A stretch of 21,123 nt of DNA, taken from Acidobacteriota bacterium. GTDB taxonomy: Bacteria; Acidobacteriota; Vicinamibacteria; Vicinamibacterales; 2-12-FULL-66-21. The translations under genes were made by a program, and so were the position numbers. Below are positions 7,672 to 15,333 of the stretch, piece by piece (the first letter of the stretch is position 1; every line of letters starts with the position of its first letter). The DNA lies in assembly GCA_013817065.1 (NCBI GenBank), contig JACDDJ010000006.1, positions 1 to 21,123 on the forward strand. Reading direction: 5' to 3'. The notes beneath the pieces are model-generated. The model saw only the letters and a program-made list of their open reading frames with translations, was not told the DNA's origin and searched no databases.

Positions 7672-8204
7672 TAGAACGCCTCGAGGATGGCGCTGACGAG
7701 AGTTCTGGCGAACGCCTCCGCAATGCGGTCGAGCGCATTGACGTCCTGCCCGAAGAAGGCTTGCGGGTCGGTGGCCGTGCCGAGAACATCGTATTCATCG
7801 CGGAACTGAAGCGACGGATTGCTCCACAGGACCTTGTTACTCGCGACGTCCCTGAACTCGACCTTCGCGACCAGCAGGAGCAGGTAGCGGGTGGTTTGCC
7901 GCTGGTTGTTCTGAGCGGCAGGATGGGACGTGATCGAGGTGATCTCCCCGGTAATGACCCCATCAACCCCGGTGGCAGTCGTTTCTACCCTGTAGCGACC
8001 GCGGCCGATCAGCTCAGAGCGAACGCGGGCGGTCACCAGGCGATCCACATCGGGGATGGATGTCAGGTTCGTGAACGCCGGCACACCGATGACCTTGATG
8101 TGCGGCGGCAGGAAGGATCCCCGGCCCGCCAGCGAGTATCCGCACGCCACGCTCGCTGCGAGCGCGATGACTACGATTGACTGCACAGCGATACGTCGAA
8201 TCAT
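7671..8204 (-). CDS. lptE: LptE-like LPS-assembly lipoprotein
   Basis: Outer-membrane lipoprotein that plugs LptD in the LPS export machine. The 177-residue product begins with a lipoprotein signal peptide ending at LAASVAC, with acylated Cys21. The mature start CGYSLAGRGSFLPPHIKVIGVPAF is the family signature, followed by an alternating beta-strand region (VDGVITGEITSI, TRYLLLLVAKVEF). The ATG overlaps the leuS stop in an ATGA four-base overlap, and its stop overlaps the holA ATG. The leuS-lptE-holA order matches the E. coli arrangement and is the main support, since LptE sequences diverge strongly. It implies an outer membrane with lipopolysaccharide. Confidence 0.85.
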   Translation of the reverse strand: MIRRIAVQSIVVIALAASVACGYSLAGRGSFLPPHIKVIGVPAFTNLTSIPDVDRLVTARVRSELIGRGRYRVETTATGVDGVITGEITSITSHPAAQNNQRQTTRYLLLLVAKVEFRDVASNKVLWSNPSLQFRDEYDVLGTATDPQAFFGQDVNALDRIAEAFARTLVSAILEAF

Positions 8205-10726
8205 GCGCTCACCACGATACTCACAATGCGGTTTGCGGCGGCACCGGCAATCACGACCTTACGGATCGTCTTGCCCTCCAGGTACTTGAGGACGCCGGCG
8301 TCGGCGAGAGCCAGCTCGCGCAGCTGATCGTCGCTGGCGCCAGCCGCCACCGTCAGTCGGCCGCGAAGCTTGCCGTTTACCTGCACCGGGACCGTGATCT
8401 CGGACGCCTTCGCAACCTCGGCGTCGAACGCCGGCCAGCCAGCGTTCACAACGCCCCCCGTATGACCGAGCTTCTCCCAGAGTTCCTCGGCCATGTGAGG
8501 GGCGAACGGCGACAGCATCAGGACGAGCGCCTCGATGGCTTCCTTCAGCACAGCCACCGTTGCCGGCCGTTCGATCACTCCGACGCTGGCGTCGTCGTCC
8601 GTTCTGCCAACGACGAGGCACTGACTCTTACCGCAGAAGGCGTAGAGCTCATTCACGAGTTCCATCAGCCCCGAAACAGCGGTGTTGAGATGAACGCGCG
8701 GATCGAGGTCCAGCGTCACGCGCCGGATCGTCTCGTGCGTCTTCCGCCGCAACGCCCTTTCGTCGTCGTTCAGCTCGAGTGTTGACGCACCGGAGATCCC
8801 GGAGCCGCCGATCGTTTCACTCAACTGATCGACGATACGCCAGACGCGAGCGAGAAAGCGCCAGCTGCCCTCGAGACCGGCGTCCGTCCATTCGATCTCC
8901 TTCTCGGGCGGCGCCACGAACATGAGGTAGAGCCGCAGGGCGTCGGCGCCGAACTTCGCGATCATGTCGTCGGGATCAACGACATTGCCCTTGGACTTGG
9001 ACATCACCTGGCCGGACTTGAGAACCATGCCCTGTGTAAGGAGCCGTGTAAACGGCTCGTCAAGGGTCGTCAGTCCGACGTCGCGAAACACGCGGGTGAA
9101 GAAGCGCGAGTAGATCAGGTGAAGGATCGCGTGCTCGACACCGCCGCTGTAGAAATCAACCGGGCCCCAGTACGCCACCTTCGCGGGGTCGAACGGCCGC
9201 GACTCGTTGTGGGGATCGCAGAAGCGCAGGAAGTACCACGATGAATCGACAAAGGTGTCCATCGTGTCGGTTTCGCGCTTCGCTGGCCCGCCACACTTCG
9301 GACAAGGTGCGTTGACGAACTCCGAAATCTGGGCGAGCGGCGAATCACCGCGGCCTGAGAATTCGGTGATGTGCGGCAGCACCACCGGTAGATTCTCCAG
9401 CTTCTCCGGCACCATGCCGCACTTCTCGCAGTAGAGAACGGGTATGGGGGTTCCCCAATAGCGCTGGCGCGAGATGCCCCAGTCCTTCAACCGATACTGA
9501 ATAGTCCCTTCGCCGATCTGTCGCGCTTTTGCGTCGGCGGTGAGACGCGCGCGCGCGTCGTCCGAAGTAATACCGTCGTAGATCCCTGAATTGACGAGAA
9601 CACCATCCGCGTCCACGGCGGCCGTCATCTTTTCAGAGACAGGAGCAGCGTCTCCGGCCGGGTGGACCACCACCGTCACCGGCAAGTTGTACTTTCGGGC
9701 GAACTCGAAGTCGCGCTGGTCGTGGGCCGGCACACCCATCACGGCCCCGGTGCCGTACTCGATGAGGACGAAGTTGGCCACCCAGACCGGGACCTGCTGG
9801 CCGGTGAAGGGGTTGGTCACCGTCCGGCCGGTATCGAAGCCTTCCTTTTCGAGTTCGCCAGTCATGCGAGCGGTACGGTCCTGGCCCTGGAACCGTTTCA
9901 ACGATTCGGCGAAGGCTGCGCCGTCAGCCTTCGCCCACTGCTGGACGAGCGCATGTTCGGGAGCGAGCAGGATGAAGTTGGCGCCGAAAATCGTGTCGAT
10001 GCGAGTGGTGAACACCTCGATGTCATCGAACTCGAGCCGCGCACCCTCGGAGCGCCCGATCCAATTTCGCTGCATCGTCAGCACCTTCTCGGGCCACTGC
10101 GAGAGCGTCTCGGCGCCGGCAAGCAGTTCGTCGGCGTATTGAGTGATCCGGAAGAACCACTGCTCGAGATCACGCGTCGTGACGGTCGTGCCGCAGCGCC
10201 AGCAGGCGCCGTTCACCACCTGCTCGTTTGCAAGAACGGTGTTACAGCTTGGGCACCAGTTCACGCTCGATCGGCGCTTGTAGGCAAGGCCGCGTTCGAG
10301 CATCTTGATGAAGATCCACTGATTCCAGCGGTAGTACTCGGGCGTGCACGTGGCCAGCTCGCGCTCCCAGGCGTAGCTGATGCCGATCCGCTGCAGCTGG
10401 CCCTTCATATGGGCGATGTTCTCGAACGTCCACGTCTCTGGGTGCGTGCCGTTCTTGATCGCGGCGTTCTCCGCGGGAAGGCCGAACGCATCCCAGCCAA
10501 AGGGATGGAGGACGTTGAAGCCGCGCATCCGCTTCATGCGCGCAACGACGTCGCCGATCATGTAGTTGCGGACGTGACCCACATGCGCGTGCCCCGATGG
10601 GTACGCAAACATCTCGAGGCAGTAGAACTTCGGCTTCGCGGGGTCCTCGGTGACCTCGAAGGCGCGCGTCTCGCGCCACCGATCCTGCCACTTTTTCTCG
10701 ATAATTTGGGGTTTGTAGTCCGACAC
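8201..10726 (-). CDS. leuS: Leucine--tRNA ligase
   Basis: Class I synthetase that charges tRNA-Leu. From the GTG at 10726 the product is 841 residues, the usual size. HIGH-type motif HVGH at 48-51, zinc-type cysteines CPSC with CWRC and later YCEKC, the CP1 editing domain between (including GTGAVMGVPAHDQRDFEFA), MSKSKGN at 575-581, and the C-terminal anticodon domain ending in a QVNGKLRG-containing segment. The open frame continues 62 codons further upstream, but that part is basic, unconserved and lies inside the deacetylase gene, so GTG at 10726 (SDYKPQIIEKKWQ) is chosen. The stop overlaps the lptE start. A TATAAT box lies 9 bases before the GTG. Confidence 0.98.
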   Translation of the reverse strand: MSDYKPQIIEKKWQDRWRETRAFEVTEDPAKPKFYCLEMFAYPSGHAHVGHVRNYMIGDVVARMKRMRGFNVLHPFGWDAFGLPAENAAIKNGTHPETWTFENIAHMKGQLQRIGISYAWERELATCTPEYYRWNQWIFIKMLERGLAYKRRSSVNWCPSCNTVLANEQVVNGACWRCGTTVTTRDLEQWFFRITQYADELLAGAETLSQWPEKVLTMQRNWIGRSEGARLEFDDIEVFTTRIDTIFGANFILLAPEHALVQQWAKADGAAFAESLKRFQGQDRTARMTGELEKEGFDTGRTVTNPFTGQQVPVWVANFVLIEYGTGAVMGVPAHDQRDFEFARKYNLPVTVVVHPAGDAAPVSEKMTAAVDADGVLVNSGIYDGITSDDARARLTADAKARQIGEGTIQYRLKDWGISRQRYWGTPIPVLYCEKCGMVPEKLENLPVVLPHITEFSGRGDSPLAQISEFVNAPCPKCGGPAKRETDTMDTFVDSSWYFLRFCDPHNESRPFDPAKVAYWGPVDFYSGGVEHAILHLIYSRFFTRVFRDVGLTTLDEPFTRLLTQGMVLKSGQVMSKSKGNVVDPDDMIAKFGADALRLYLMFVAPPEKEIEWTDAGLEGSWRFLARVWRIVDQLSETIGGSGISGASTLELNDDERALRRKTHETIRRVTLDLDPRVHLNTAVSGLMELVNELYAFCGKSQCLVVGRTDDDASVGVIERPATVAVLKEAIEALVLMLSPFAPHMAEELWEKLGHTGGVVNAGWPAFDAEVAKASEITVPVQVNGKLRGRLTVAAGASDDQLRELALADAGVLKYLEGKTIRKVVIAGAAANRIVSIVVSA

Positions 10727-10735
10727 TGTGTCTAA

Positions 10736-10741
10736 ATTATA
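10736..10741 (-). promoter_or_regulatory. -10 element of leuS inside the upstream stop codon
   Basis: On the minus strand TATAAT, then TTAGACACA, then the leuS GTG. The box is a perfect -10 and contains the TAA stop of the deacetylase gene. No good -35 is seen at 16-17 bases. Transcription would start within about 3 bases of the GTG, giving a leaderless message. Confidence 0.6.
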
Positions 10742-11759
10742 GTCCACGCCAAAACGCGGACTGGGCGGCGCGCACCGCCGCGAGAGCGCGCTCCGCACGC
10801 GGTGCGGGGATGGAGCGAAGCGCCTGGTCGTCACCGAGATCAGCGGTGTCGGCGGCGAGGACGTCGATCGTCCCGTCCAGGCACTCGCGGAGCGCCGCGA
10901 GATCGTATCCACCCTCGGTCACCAGCGCGAGCTTGCCGGACGCCATCGCGGCGGCCTCGAGTCGACGAACGATCCGCCTGTAGCCGGTCGCGGTCATTCG
11001 CATCGACGCAAGCGGATCTGCCTCGTGCGCATCGAAGCCGGCCGATATCAGCGTCAGCTGCGGCGCGAACTGGGTCAGCACCGGCACCGCGATGTCGCGA
11101 TACACGAGGTCGTAGTCCGCGTCGGTCGCCCCGGCCTCCAGCGGGATGTTCACCGTGAAACCGGCGCCGTCGCCCTTCCCCACCTCTCCAGCGGCGCCGG
11201 TACCCGGGTAGAACGGGAACTGGTGAGACGAGATGTAAAGGACGCGCGGGTCGTCGTAGAACGTCCACTGCGAGCCGTTGCCGTGGTGGACGTCGATGTC
11301 GACGATGGCGACACGTTCGAGGCCATCCGCAATCGCCTGTGCGGCCGCGACTGCGACATTGTTATAGAGGCAGAAGCCCATCGCCTGACCGCGTTCAGCA
11401 TGGTGCCCTGGAGGACGTACCAGGGCCAACGCGACCTCGCCCGTCGTCCGCGCGTGAGCCGCGGCTTGAACGATCGCGCCCGCCGCAAGCAGCGCGATCT
11501 CGTGCGACGCCGGCGACGTGAAGGTGTCGGCGTCCAGCATGGACGGCTTCCCCGCGGTCGCGGCGATCCGGTCCAGGTGTTCGTCGGAGTGAACTCGCGC
11601 AAGCTGCTCGCGCGTAGCGGCGATCGGTTCCAGCACACTGCCGCCGCGCTGGCGGTACGCCGCCGCCACGGCGTCCAGCACCTCGGCACGCTCCGGCCGC
11701 TCGGGATGTCCCGGCGGGGTGACGTGTTCGTCGAATCGCGGAGAGGAGATGATTACCAC
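10737..11759 (-). CDS. Histone deacetylase family protein (arginase/deacetylase fold)
   Basis: Zinc-dependent amide hydrolase of the HDAC/AcuC/acetylpolyamine amidohydrolase group; bacterial substrates vary (acetyl-lysine on proteins such as acetyl-CoA synthetase, acetylpolyamines). The 340-residue product has RPPGHHAE with the tandem catalytic His119 and His120, VDIDVHHGNG with zinc ligands Asp156 and His158, SAGFDAHEADPL with zinc ligand Asp243, and the transition-state Tyr285 in EGGYD. All active-site residues are present, so it should be active. The start is GTG at 11759, directly after a GTTACACGG word (plus strand). No Shine-Dalgarno is visible. Its stop codon lies in the leuS -10 box. 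The substrate cannot be told from sequence. Confidence 0.93.
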   Translation of the reverse strand: MVIISSPRFDEHVTPPGHPERPERAEVLDAVAAAYRQRGGSVLEPIAATREQLARVHSDEHLDRIAATAGKPSMLDADTFTSPASHEIALLAAGAIVQAAAHARTTGEVALALVRPPGHHAERGQAMGFCLYNNVAVAAAQAIADGLERVAIVDIDVHHGNGSQWTFYDDPRVLYISSHQFPFYPGTGAAGEVGKGDGAGFTVNIPLEAGATDADYDLVYRDIAVPVLTQFAPQLTLISAGFDAHEADPLASMRMTATGYRRIVRRLEAAAMASGKLALVTEGGYDLAALRECLDGTIDVLAADTADLGDDQALRSIPAPRAERALAAVRAAQSAFWRGL

Positions 11760-11763
11760 GTTA

Positions 11764-11849
11764 CACGGATATCACGGATATACGGATAGCACGGACGGAC
11801 GAAGATACTCTGCACGCGTCTTGAATCCGTTTCATCCGTGGAATCCGTG
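11764..11849. repeat. CACGGAT inverted-repeat array between acyltransferase and deacetylase genes
   Basis: On the plus strand the left arm, 11764-11787, holds three CACGGAT-like words with period 8-9. The right arm, 11825-11849, holds three ATCCGT words with the same period in reverse complement. A 37-base loop separates them. Each arm is a small direct-repeat array and together they can form a long imperfect stem. The right arm overlaps the last codons and stop of the acyltransferase. Confidence 0.75.
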
Positions 11850-12500
11850 TAGCGCCTCCAATGCCCTTTGCTCCAAAGAACGCAACGCCTCCTCGACTTC
11901 AGCGACTGTTCTCTCAAGCATCCGATCGTCGGTTCCCGCGACCGCTATCGGCGCGCCGATTACCAGGGCGACGGTGCTGAACGGTTTAGGAATCTGGGTG
12001 CGGTCCCAACTGCGCAGCGTCCAATAGCGAGTCGATTCGATGTGATACGGCAGGATCGGATGCCCGGTCGCGCCGGCGAGGAACGCCACCCCTGGCTGTA
12101 CGACCCGGGCTGGACCTCGGGGTCCGTCGACCGTGAAGGCGGCCGGCTTCCCCGCCAGCAGGTCGCGACGCATCTGCACCAGCGCACGCGCCCCGCCGCG
12201 AGAGGTGGAGCCTCGTGCCGTCCCGAAGCCGAACCTGTGAAGGATCCGCGCAATCCACTCACCGTCGAAATTCTGGCTGGTGATGACGACCACTCCGCGG
12301 TTGCGGAAGTAGTGGAGACCCGGCAGGATGCGCCCGTGCCACAGCGCGAGGATCGGTTGCCGGCCTGCGGCGGTGACCCTGTCGTAATGCTCGGCGCCCT
12401 CGACCCGCCACCGATAAGTCCAGCAGAGCGCCGCGATCAGCGGATAAGCGGTGAGCGCAATCGCCCCGGCCTTGAGCCGGTCAGAGGCGGACAGCGTCAC
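11832..12500 (-). CDS. DUF374-type lysophospholipid acyltransferase family protein
   Basis: Probably transfers an acyl chain to a lipid acceptor at the inner membrane. The 222-residue product has a short hydrophobic N-terminus (AGAIALTAYPLIAALCW), ALWHGRILP with WHG at 54-56 (equivalent of the catalytic His), SQNFDGEWIARIL (75-87), a GSTSRGG motif (97-103) and VDGPRGP (124-130). These mark the DUF374 group, distant relatives of PlsC and LpxL acyltransferases. The start is uncertain: GTG at 12500 is preferred because the alternative TTG at 12518 lies inside a 7-nt tandem repeat; neither has a ribosome site. The last residues (ALHGFHG) and the stop are encoded by the CACGGAT repeat. Lipid A or glycerolipid acylation is inference. 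Confidence 0.8.
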   Translation of the reverse strand: MTLSASDRLKAGAIALTAYPLIAALCWTYRWRVEGAEHYDRVTAAGRQPILALWHGRILPGLHYFRNRGVVVITSQNFDGEWIARILHRFGFGTARGSTSRGGARALVQMRRDLLAGKPAAFTVDGPRGPARVVQPGVAFLAGATGHPILPYHIESTRYWTLRSWDRTQIPKPFSTVALVIGAPIAVAGTDDRMLERTVAEVEEALRSLEQRALEALHGFHG

Positions 12501-12505
12501 CGTTC

Positions 12506-12547
12506 GGTCAATCGACAATCGTCAGTCCGCAATCCGCAATCGTCAAT
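12506..12547 (-). repeat. 7-nt tandem repeat, six units, before the acyltransferase gene
   Basis: On the minus strand six consecutive heptamers run without gaps: ATTGACG, ATTGCGG, ATTGCGG, ACTGACG, ATTGTCG, ATTGACC. They fill the gap between the ETF-QO stop and the acyltransferase start. Confidence 0.8.
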
Positions 12548-12553
12548 TCCGCT

Positions 12554-14215
12554 CTACATGCCTTCGTACTGAGGACCCCCGCCACCTTCAGGAGGAACCC
12601 AGTCGATGACCTGGTACGGATCCATGATGTCGCAGGTCTTGCAGTGGACGCAGTTCGAGGCGTTGATCTGCAGCTTCTTCTTGCCCTCGCCCGCGTCGAC
12701 CATCTCGTAGACGTTGGCCGGGCAGAAGCGCGTGCAGGGGTTGCCGTACTCCTCGCGGCACCGGGTGGCGCAGATGTTCGTGTCGTGGACGATCAGGTGC
12801 GAGGGCTGGTCCTCCGGGTGTCGAGTGCCGGAGTAGTGGACGTTGGTTAGCTTGTCGAACGTGAGCTGCCGGTCGACCTTGGCCGGCCGGATCGGCACGT
12901 CGACGTTCGGTGTGTTGCCGCTGTAGTAATCCGCGAGCTTTTGCATGTGCTCGTAGCCGGCATCAACTGGCATCGGATCCTTCAGCCACCAGCCACCGGT
13001 CACCAGCGACAGACCCGAGTACATCATGCCCGGCAGCAGGCCGTGGCTGAAGCTCTGATGAACGTTGCGGACGGGATACAGCTCCCGCCGCACCTGGCTG
13101 GCGTTGACGGCGCTCTCATAGCCCTTGAGCCGCGCTGCAGACGTGTCGTTCGCGCGGATTGCGTCAAACGCCGATTCGGCCGCGAGCATCCCCGTGCGCA
13201 TCGCGAGGTGAATGCCCTTGAGGCGCATGGAGTTCACGAACCCGCCCGCGTCTCCGGCGACGAGCACGCCATCGGCGTAGAGCCGCGGGATCGTGTGCCA
13301 GCCGCCTTCCGGCAGCGCCTTCGCGCCGTAGCGGACCAGCGTCCCGCCCTGCAGGATCGACGCAAACACCGGATGTTGCTTCAAATGCTGGAACGCCTGG
13401 TGGGGATCGAACATCGGATCCCGGTAGTCGAGGCCCGTGACGAGACCGAACGAGACCAGACCATCGGGCATCGAATAGAGAAACGCGCCGCCGAACTCCT
13501 CCATCCTGAGTGGATAGCCCAGTGAATGGATGACGGTGCCGGGCTTGATCCTGTCCTTCGGAAGTTCCCACAACTCCTTGATGCCGATCGCGTACAGCTG
13601 CGGCTGCTTGCCGGCGTCGAGCGCGAGCCGGCGGACCAGCTGCTTGGTCAGGTTGCCGCGGACGCCGTCGCAGAGGATCGTCACCTTGGCGCGGATGTCG
13701 ACGCCAGCCTCGAAGGTGGACTTCTTCGCGCCGTGCTTATCGATGCCCTGGTCCCGGGTGCGGACCCCGACGACCCGATCGTTCTCGTAGAGGATCTCCG
13801 ATGCCGGGAAGCCGGCGAAAAAGTCCACGCCCTCGGCTTCCACGAGGCCAGCCATCCACTTCACGAAGCGGTTGAGCGAGATGATGTAGTTGCCGTGGTT
13901 CTGGAGAGGCGGCGGGATGATCGGGAACGGGATCTTGCCGGTCTTGGTGAGGTAGTAGACCTGCTCGTGGTGAACCTCGGACGCAAGCGGCGCGCCCTTC
14001 TCCTTGAAGTCAGGGACGAGATCCTTCAGCGCCGATGGATCCAGCATCGCGCCGGAAAGCATGTGCGCTCCGGCTTCGCGCGCCTTCTCGAGGACGGCGA
14101 TCTGGAGCGGCTCGCCGCCCTGCGCCTTCTGCAATTGGGCCAGCCGCAGCGCGGCAGACATCCCCGCCGGTCCGCCGCCTACGATCAGGACATCGACTTC
14201 CAGCGTCTCACGCAT
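12554..14215 (-). CDS. Electron transfer flavoprotein-ubiquinone oxidoreductase
   Basis: Membrane-associated iron-sulfur flavoprotein that takes electrons from reduced ETF and passes them to the quinone pool. The 553-residue product has an N-terminal FAD-binding motif VDVLIVGGGPAGMSAALRLA, the ETF-QO landmark GAHMLSGAMLDP, a second dinucleotide-binding motif DGVLVAGDAGGFVN, and a C-terminal 4Fe-4S domain. Cys498, Cys522, Cys525 and Cys528 have the ligand spacing of mitochondrial ETF-QO. The C-terminus GGGGPQYEGM is typical. ATG at 14215 fits the family. It follows etfB-etfA in the same direction, so the whole ETF-to-quinone route is encoded together. The leader is filled by a GGTGCT repeat and shows no ribosome site. 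Confidence 0.96.
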   Translation of the reverse strand: MRETLEVDVLIVGGGPAGMSAALRLAQLQKAQGGEPLQIAVLEKAREAGAHMLSGAMLDPSALKDLVPDFKEKGAPLASEVHHEQVYYLTKTGKIPFPIIPPPLQNHGNYIISLNRFVKWMAGLVEAEGVDFFAGFPASEILYENDRVVGVRTRDQGIDKHGAKKSTFEAGVDIRAKVTILCDGVRGNLTKQLVRRLALDAGKQPQLYAIGIKELWELPKDRIKPGTVIHSLGYPLRMEEFGGAFLYSMPDGLVSFGLVTGLDYRDPMFDPHQAFQHLKQHPVFASILQGGTLVRYGAKALPEGGWHTIPRLYADGVLVAGDAGGFVNSMRLKGIHLAMRTGMLAAESAFDAIRANDTSAARLKGYESAVNASQVRRELYPVRNVHQSFSHGLLPGMMYSGLSLVTGGWWLKDPMPVDAGYEHMQKLADYYSGNTPNVDVPIRPAKVDRQLTFDKLTNVHYSGTRHPEDQPSHLIVHDTNICATRCREEYGNPCTRFCPANVYEMVDAGEGKKKLQINASNCVHCKTCDIMDPYQVIDWVPPEGGGGPQYEGM

Positions 14216-14219
14216 ACAA

Positions 14220-14363
14220 GGTGCTCACAAGGGTGCTGCAGGGGTGCTGCTGCAAAGGGTGCTGCAAGGTGCTGAGGTGCTCGAGGTGCTCGAGCTCGAG
14301 GTGCTCGAGGTGCTCAGCACCTTGCAGCAGCACCTCAGCACCCTTGTAGCACCCTTCAGCACC
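14220..14363. repeat. GGTGCT/AGCACC cluster with inverted repeat between etfA and ETF-QO
   Basis: Nine GGTGCT words lie on the left (14220 to 14314) and five AGCACC words on the right (14316 to 14363). A perfect 16-nt inverted repeat, GCTGCAAGGTGCTGAG at 14261-14276 and its complement at 14313-14328, encloses a 36-base loop rich in CTCGAG. The cluster fills nearly the whole gap between the two genes. No T-tract follows on either strand. Confidence 0.85.
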
Positions 14364-14373
14364 CCGTGGCACC

Positions 14374-15333
14374 CTATCTCTTAAGCTCGGCGATCATCGC
14401 GGGCACCACCTCGAACAGGTCACCCGCAATGCCGAAGTCGGCGATCTCGAAGATCGGCGCCTCGGCGTCCTTGTTGATCGCGACGATGACACGTGAGCCC
14501 TTCATGCCGACCAGGTGCTGGATCGCGCCTGAGATGCCGAGCGCCAGATACAGCTTCGGCGCAACCGTCTGGCCGGAGCTGCCGATCTGCCGATCCATCG
14601 GCAGCCACCCGGAGTCACAGATGGGCCGCGAGGCCGCGATCTCGGCGCCAAGCGCGGCCGCCAGGTCCTCGACCAGCTTGAGATGCTCCTGGCCCTTGAT
14701 GCCGCGGCCGACCGCGACGATGCGCTCGGCCTGGGACAGGTCAACCGCCTGCTTGGCTTCCTTGAAGGGAGCCTCGGCCTTCTGCCGAATAGCCGACGCG
14801 TCCACCGACACCTTCGATACGCGCACCGCGGCCGGAGCGGCGCCACGCCTGGCTGCATCGGCGCGGAACGCACCGATCTGGACGGTGACGAGATGCGGTG
14901 CCGGCCCCTCGGCGGCGACGTCCGCGTTCATCTTGCCCTGGAACACAGGCCGGACGTAGAGCGTTCGTGCCCCGTCCTTCTTGATGCCGGTGACGTCGGT
15001 AATCAGCGCACGGCCGATGCGCGCCGCGAGCGCCGGCGCAAAGTCGCGTGTCTGATAGGTGTGAGGAAAGAAGACATGCGACGGCCCCTCGGCCTCGATC
15101 AGCAAGGCAAGGCCGGTCACATACCCGTCCGCCGTGTAGTCACCCAGCGCAGCGGCGTCGACCGCGATGACCTCGGTTGCTTCCGCCGCGGCCAGTTCCC
15201 CCGCCAGGGCGTCCGCACCGGAGCCAACCACCGCCACCTTGAGATCACCGCCAAGCTGCTGCGCGGCGGCAATCGTCTCCCATGACGCGCGATTGAGCTT
15301 TCCCTCGCGCTGTTCAGCAACTACCAAAATCAT
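14374..15333 (-). CDS. etfA: Electron transfer flavoprotein subunit alpha
   Basis: FAD-carrying subunit of ETF, which collects electrons from acyl-CoA and related dehydrogenases. The 319-residue product begins MILVVAEQREGKLN. Its C-terminal FAD domain shows VGRGIKG, GWLPMDRQIGSSGQ and the ETF-alpha signature running from LYLALGISGAIQHLVGMKG through INKDAEAPIF, and ends in ADFGIAGDLFEVVPAM. ATG at 15333 overlaps the etfB stop (ATGA), giving translational coupling. The frame is open further upstream, but that part overlaps etfB and is unconserved. Confidence 0.97.
   Translation of the reverse strand: MILVVAEQREGKLNRASWETIAAAQQLGGDLKVAVVGSGADALAGELAAAEATEVIAVDAAALGDYTADGYVTGLALLIEAEGPSHVFFPHTYQTRDFAPALAARIGRALITDVTGIKKDGARTLYVRPVFQGKMNADVAAEGPAPHLVTVQIGAFRADAARRGAAPAAVRVSKVSVDASAIRQKAEAPFKEAKQAVDLSQAERIVAVGRGIKGQEHLKLVEDLAAALGAEIAASRPICDSGWLPMDRQIGSSGQTVAPKLYLALGISGAIQHLVGMKGSRVIVAINKDAEAPIFEIADFGIAGDLFEVVPAMIAELKR

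Noticed and set aside
10727..10912. 62-codon N-terminal extension of leuS
   Set aside because: Unconserved, Arg/Ser/Pro-rich and inside the deacetylase gene; the family N-terminus begins at the GTG at 10726.
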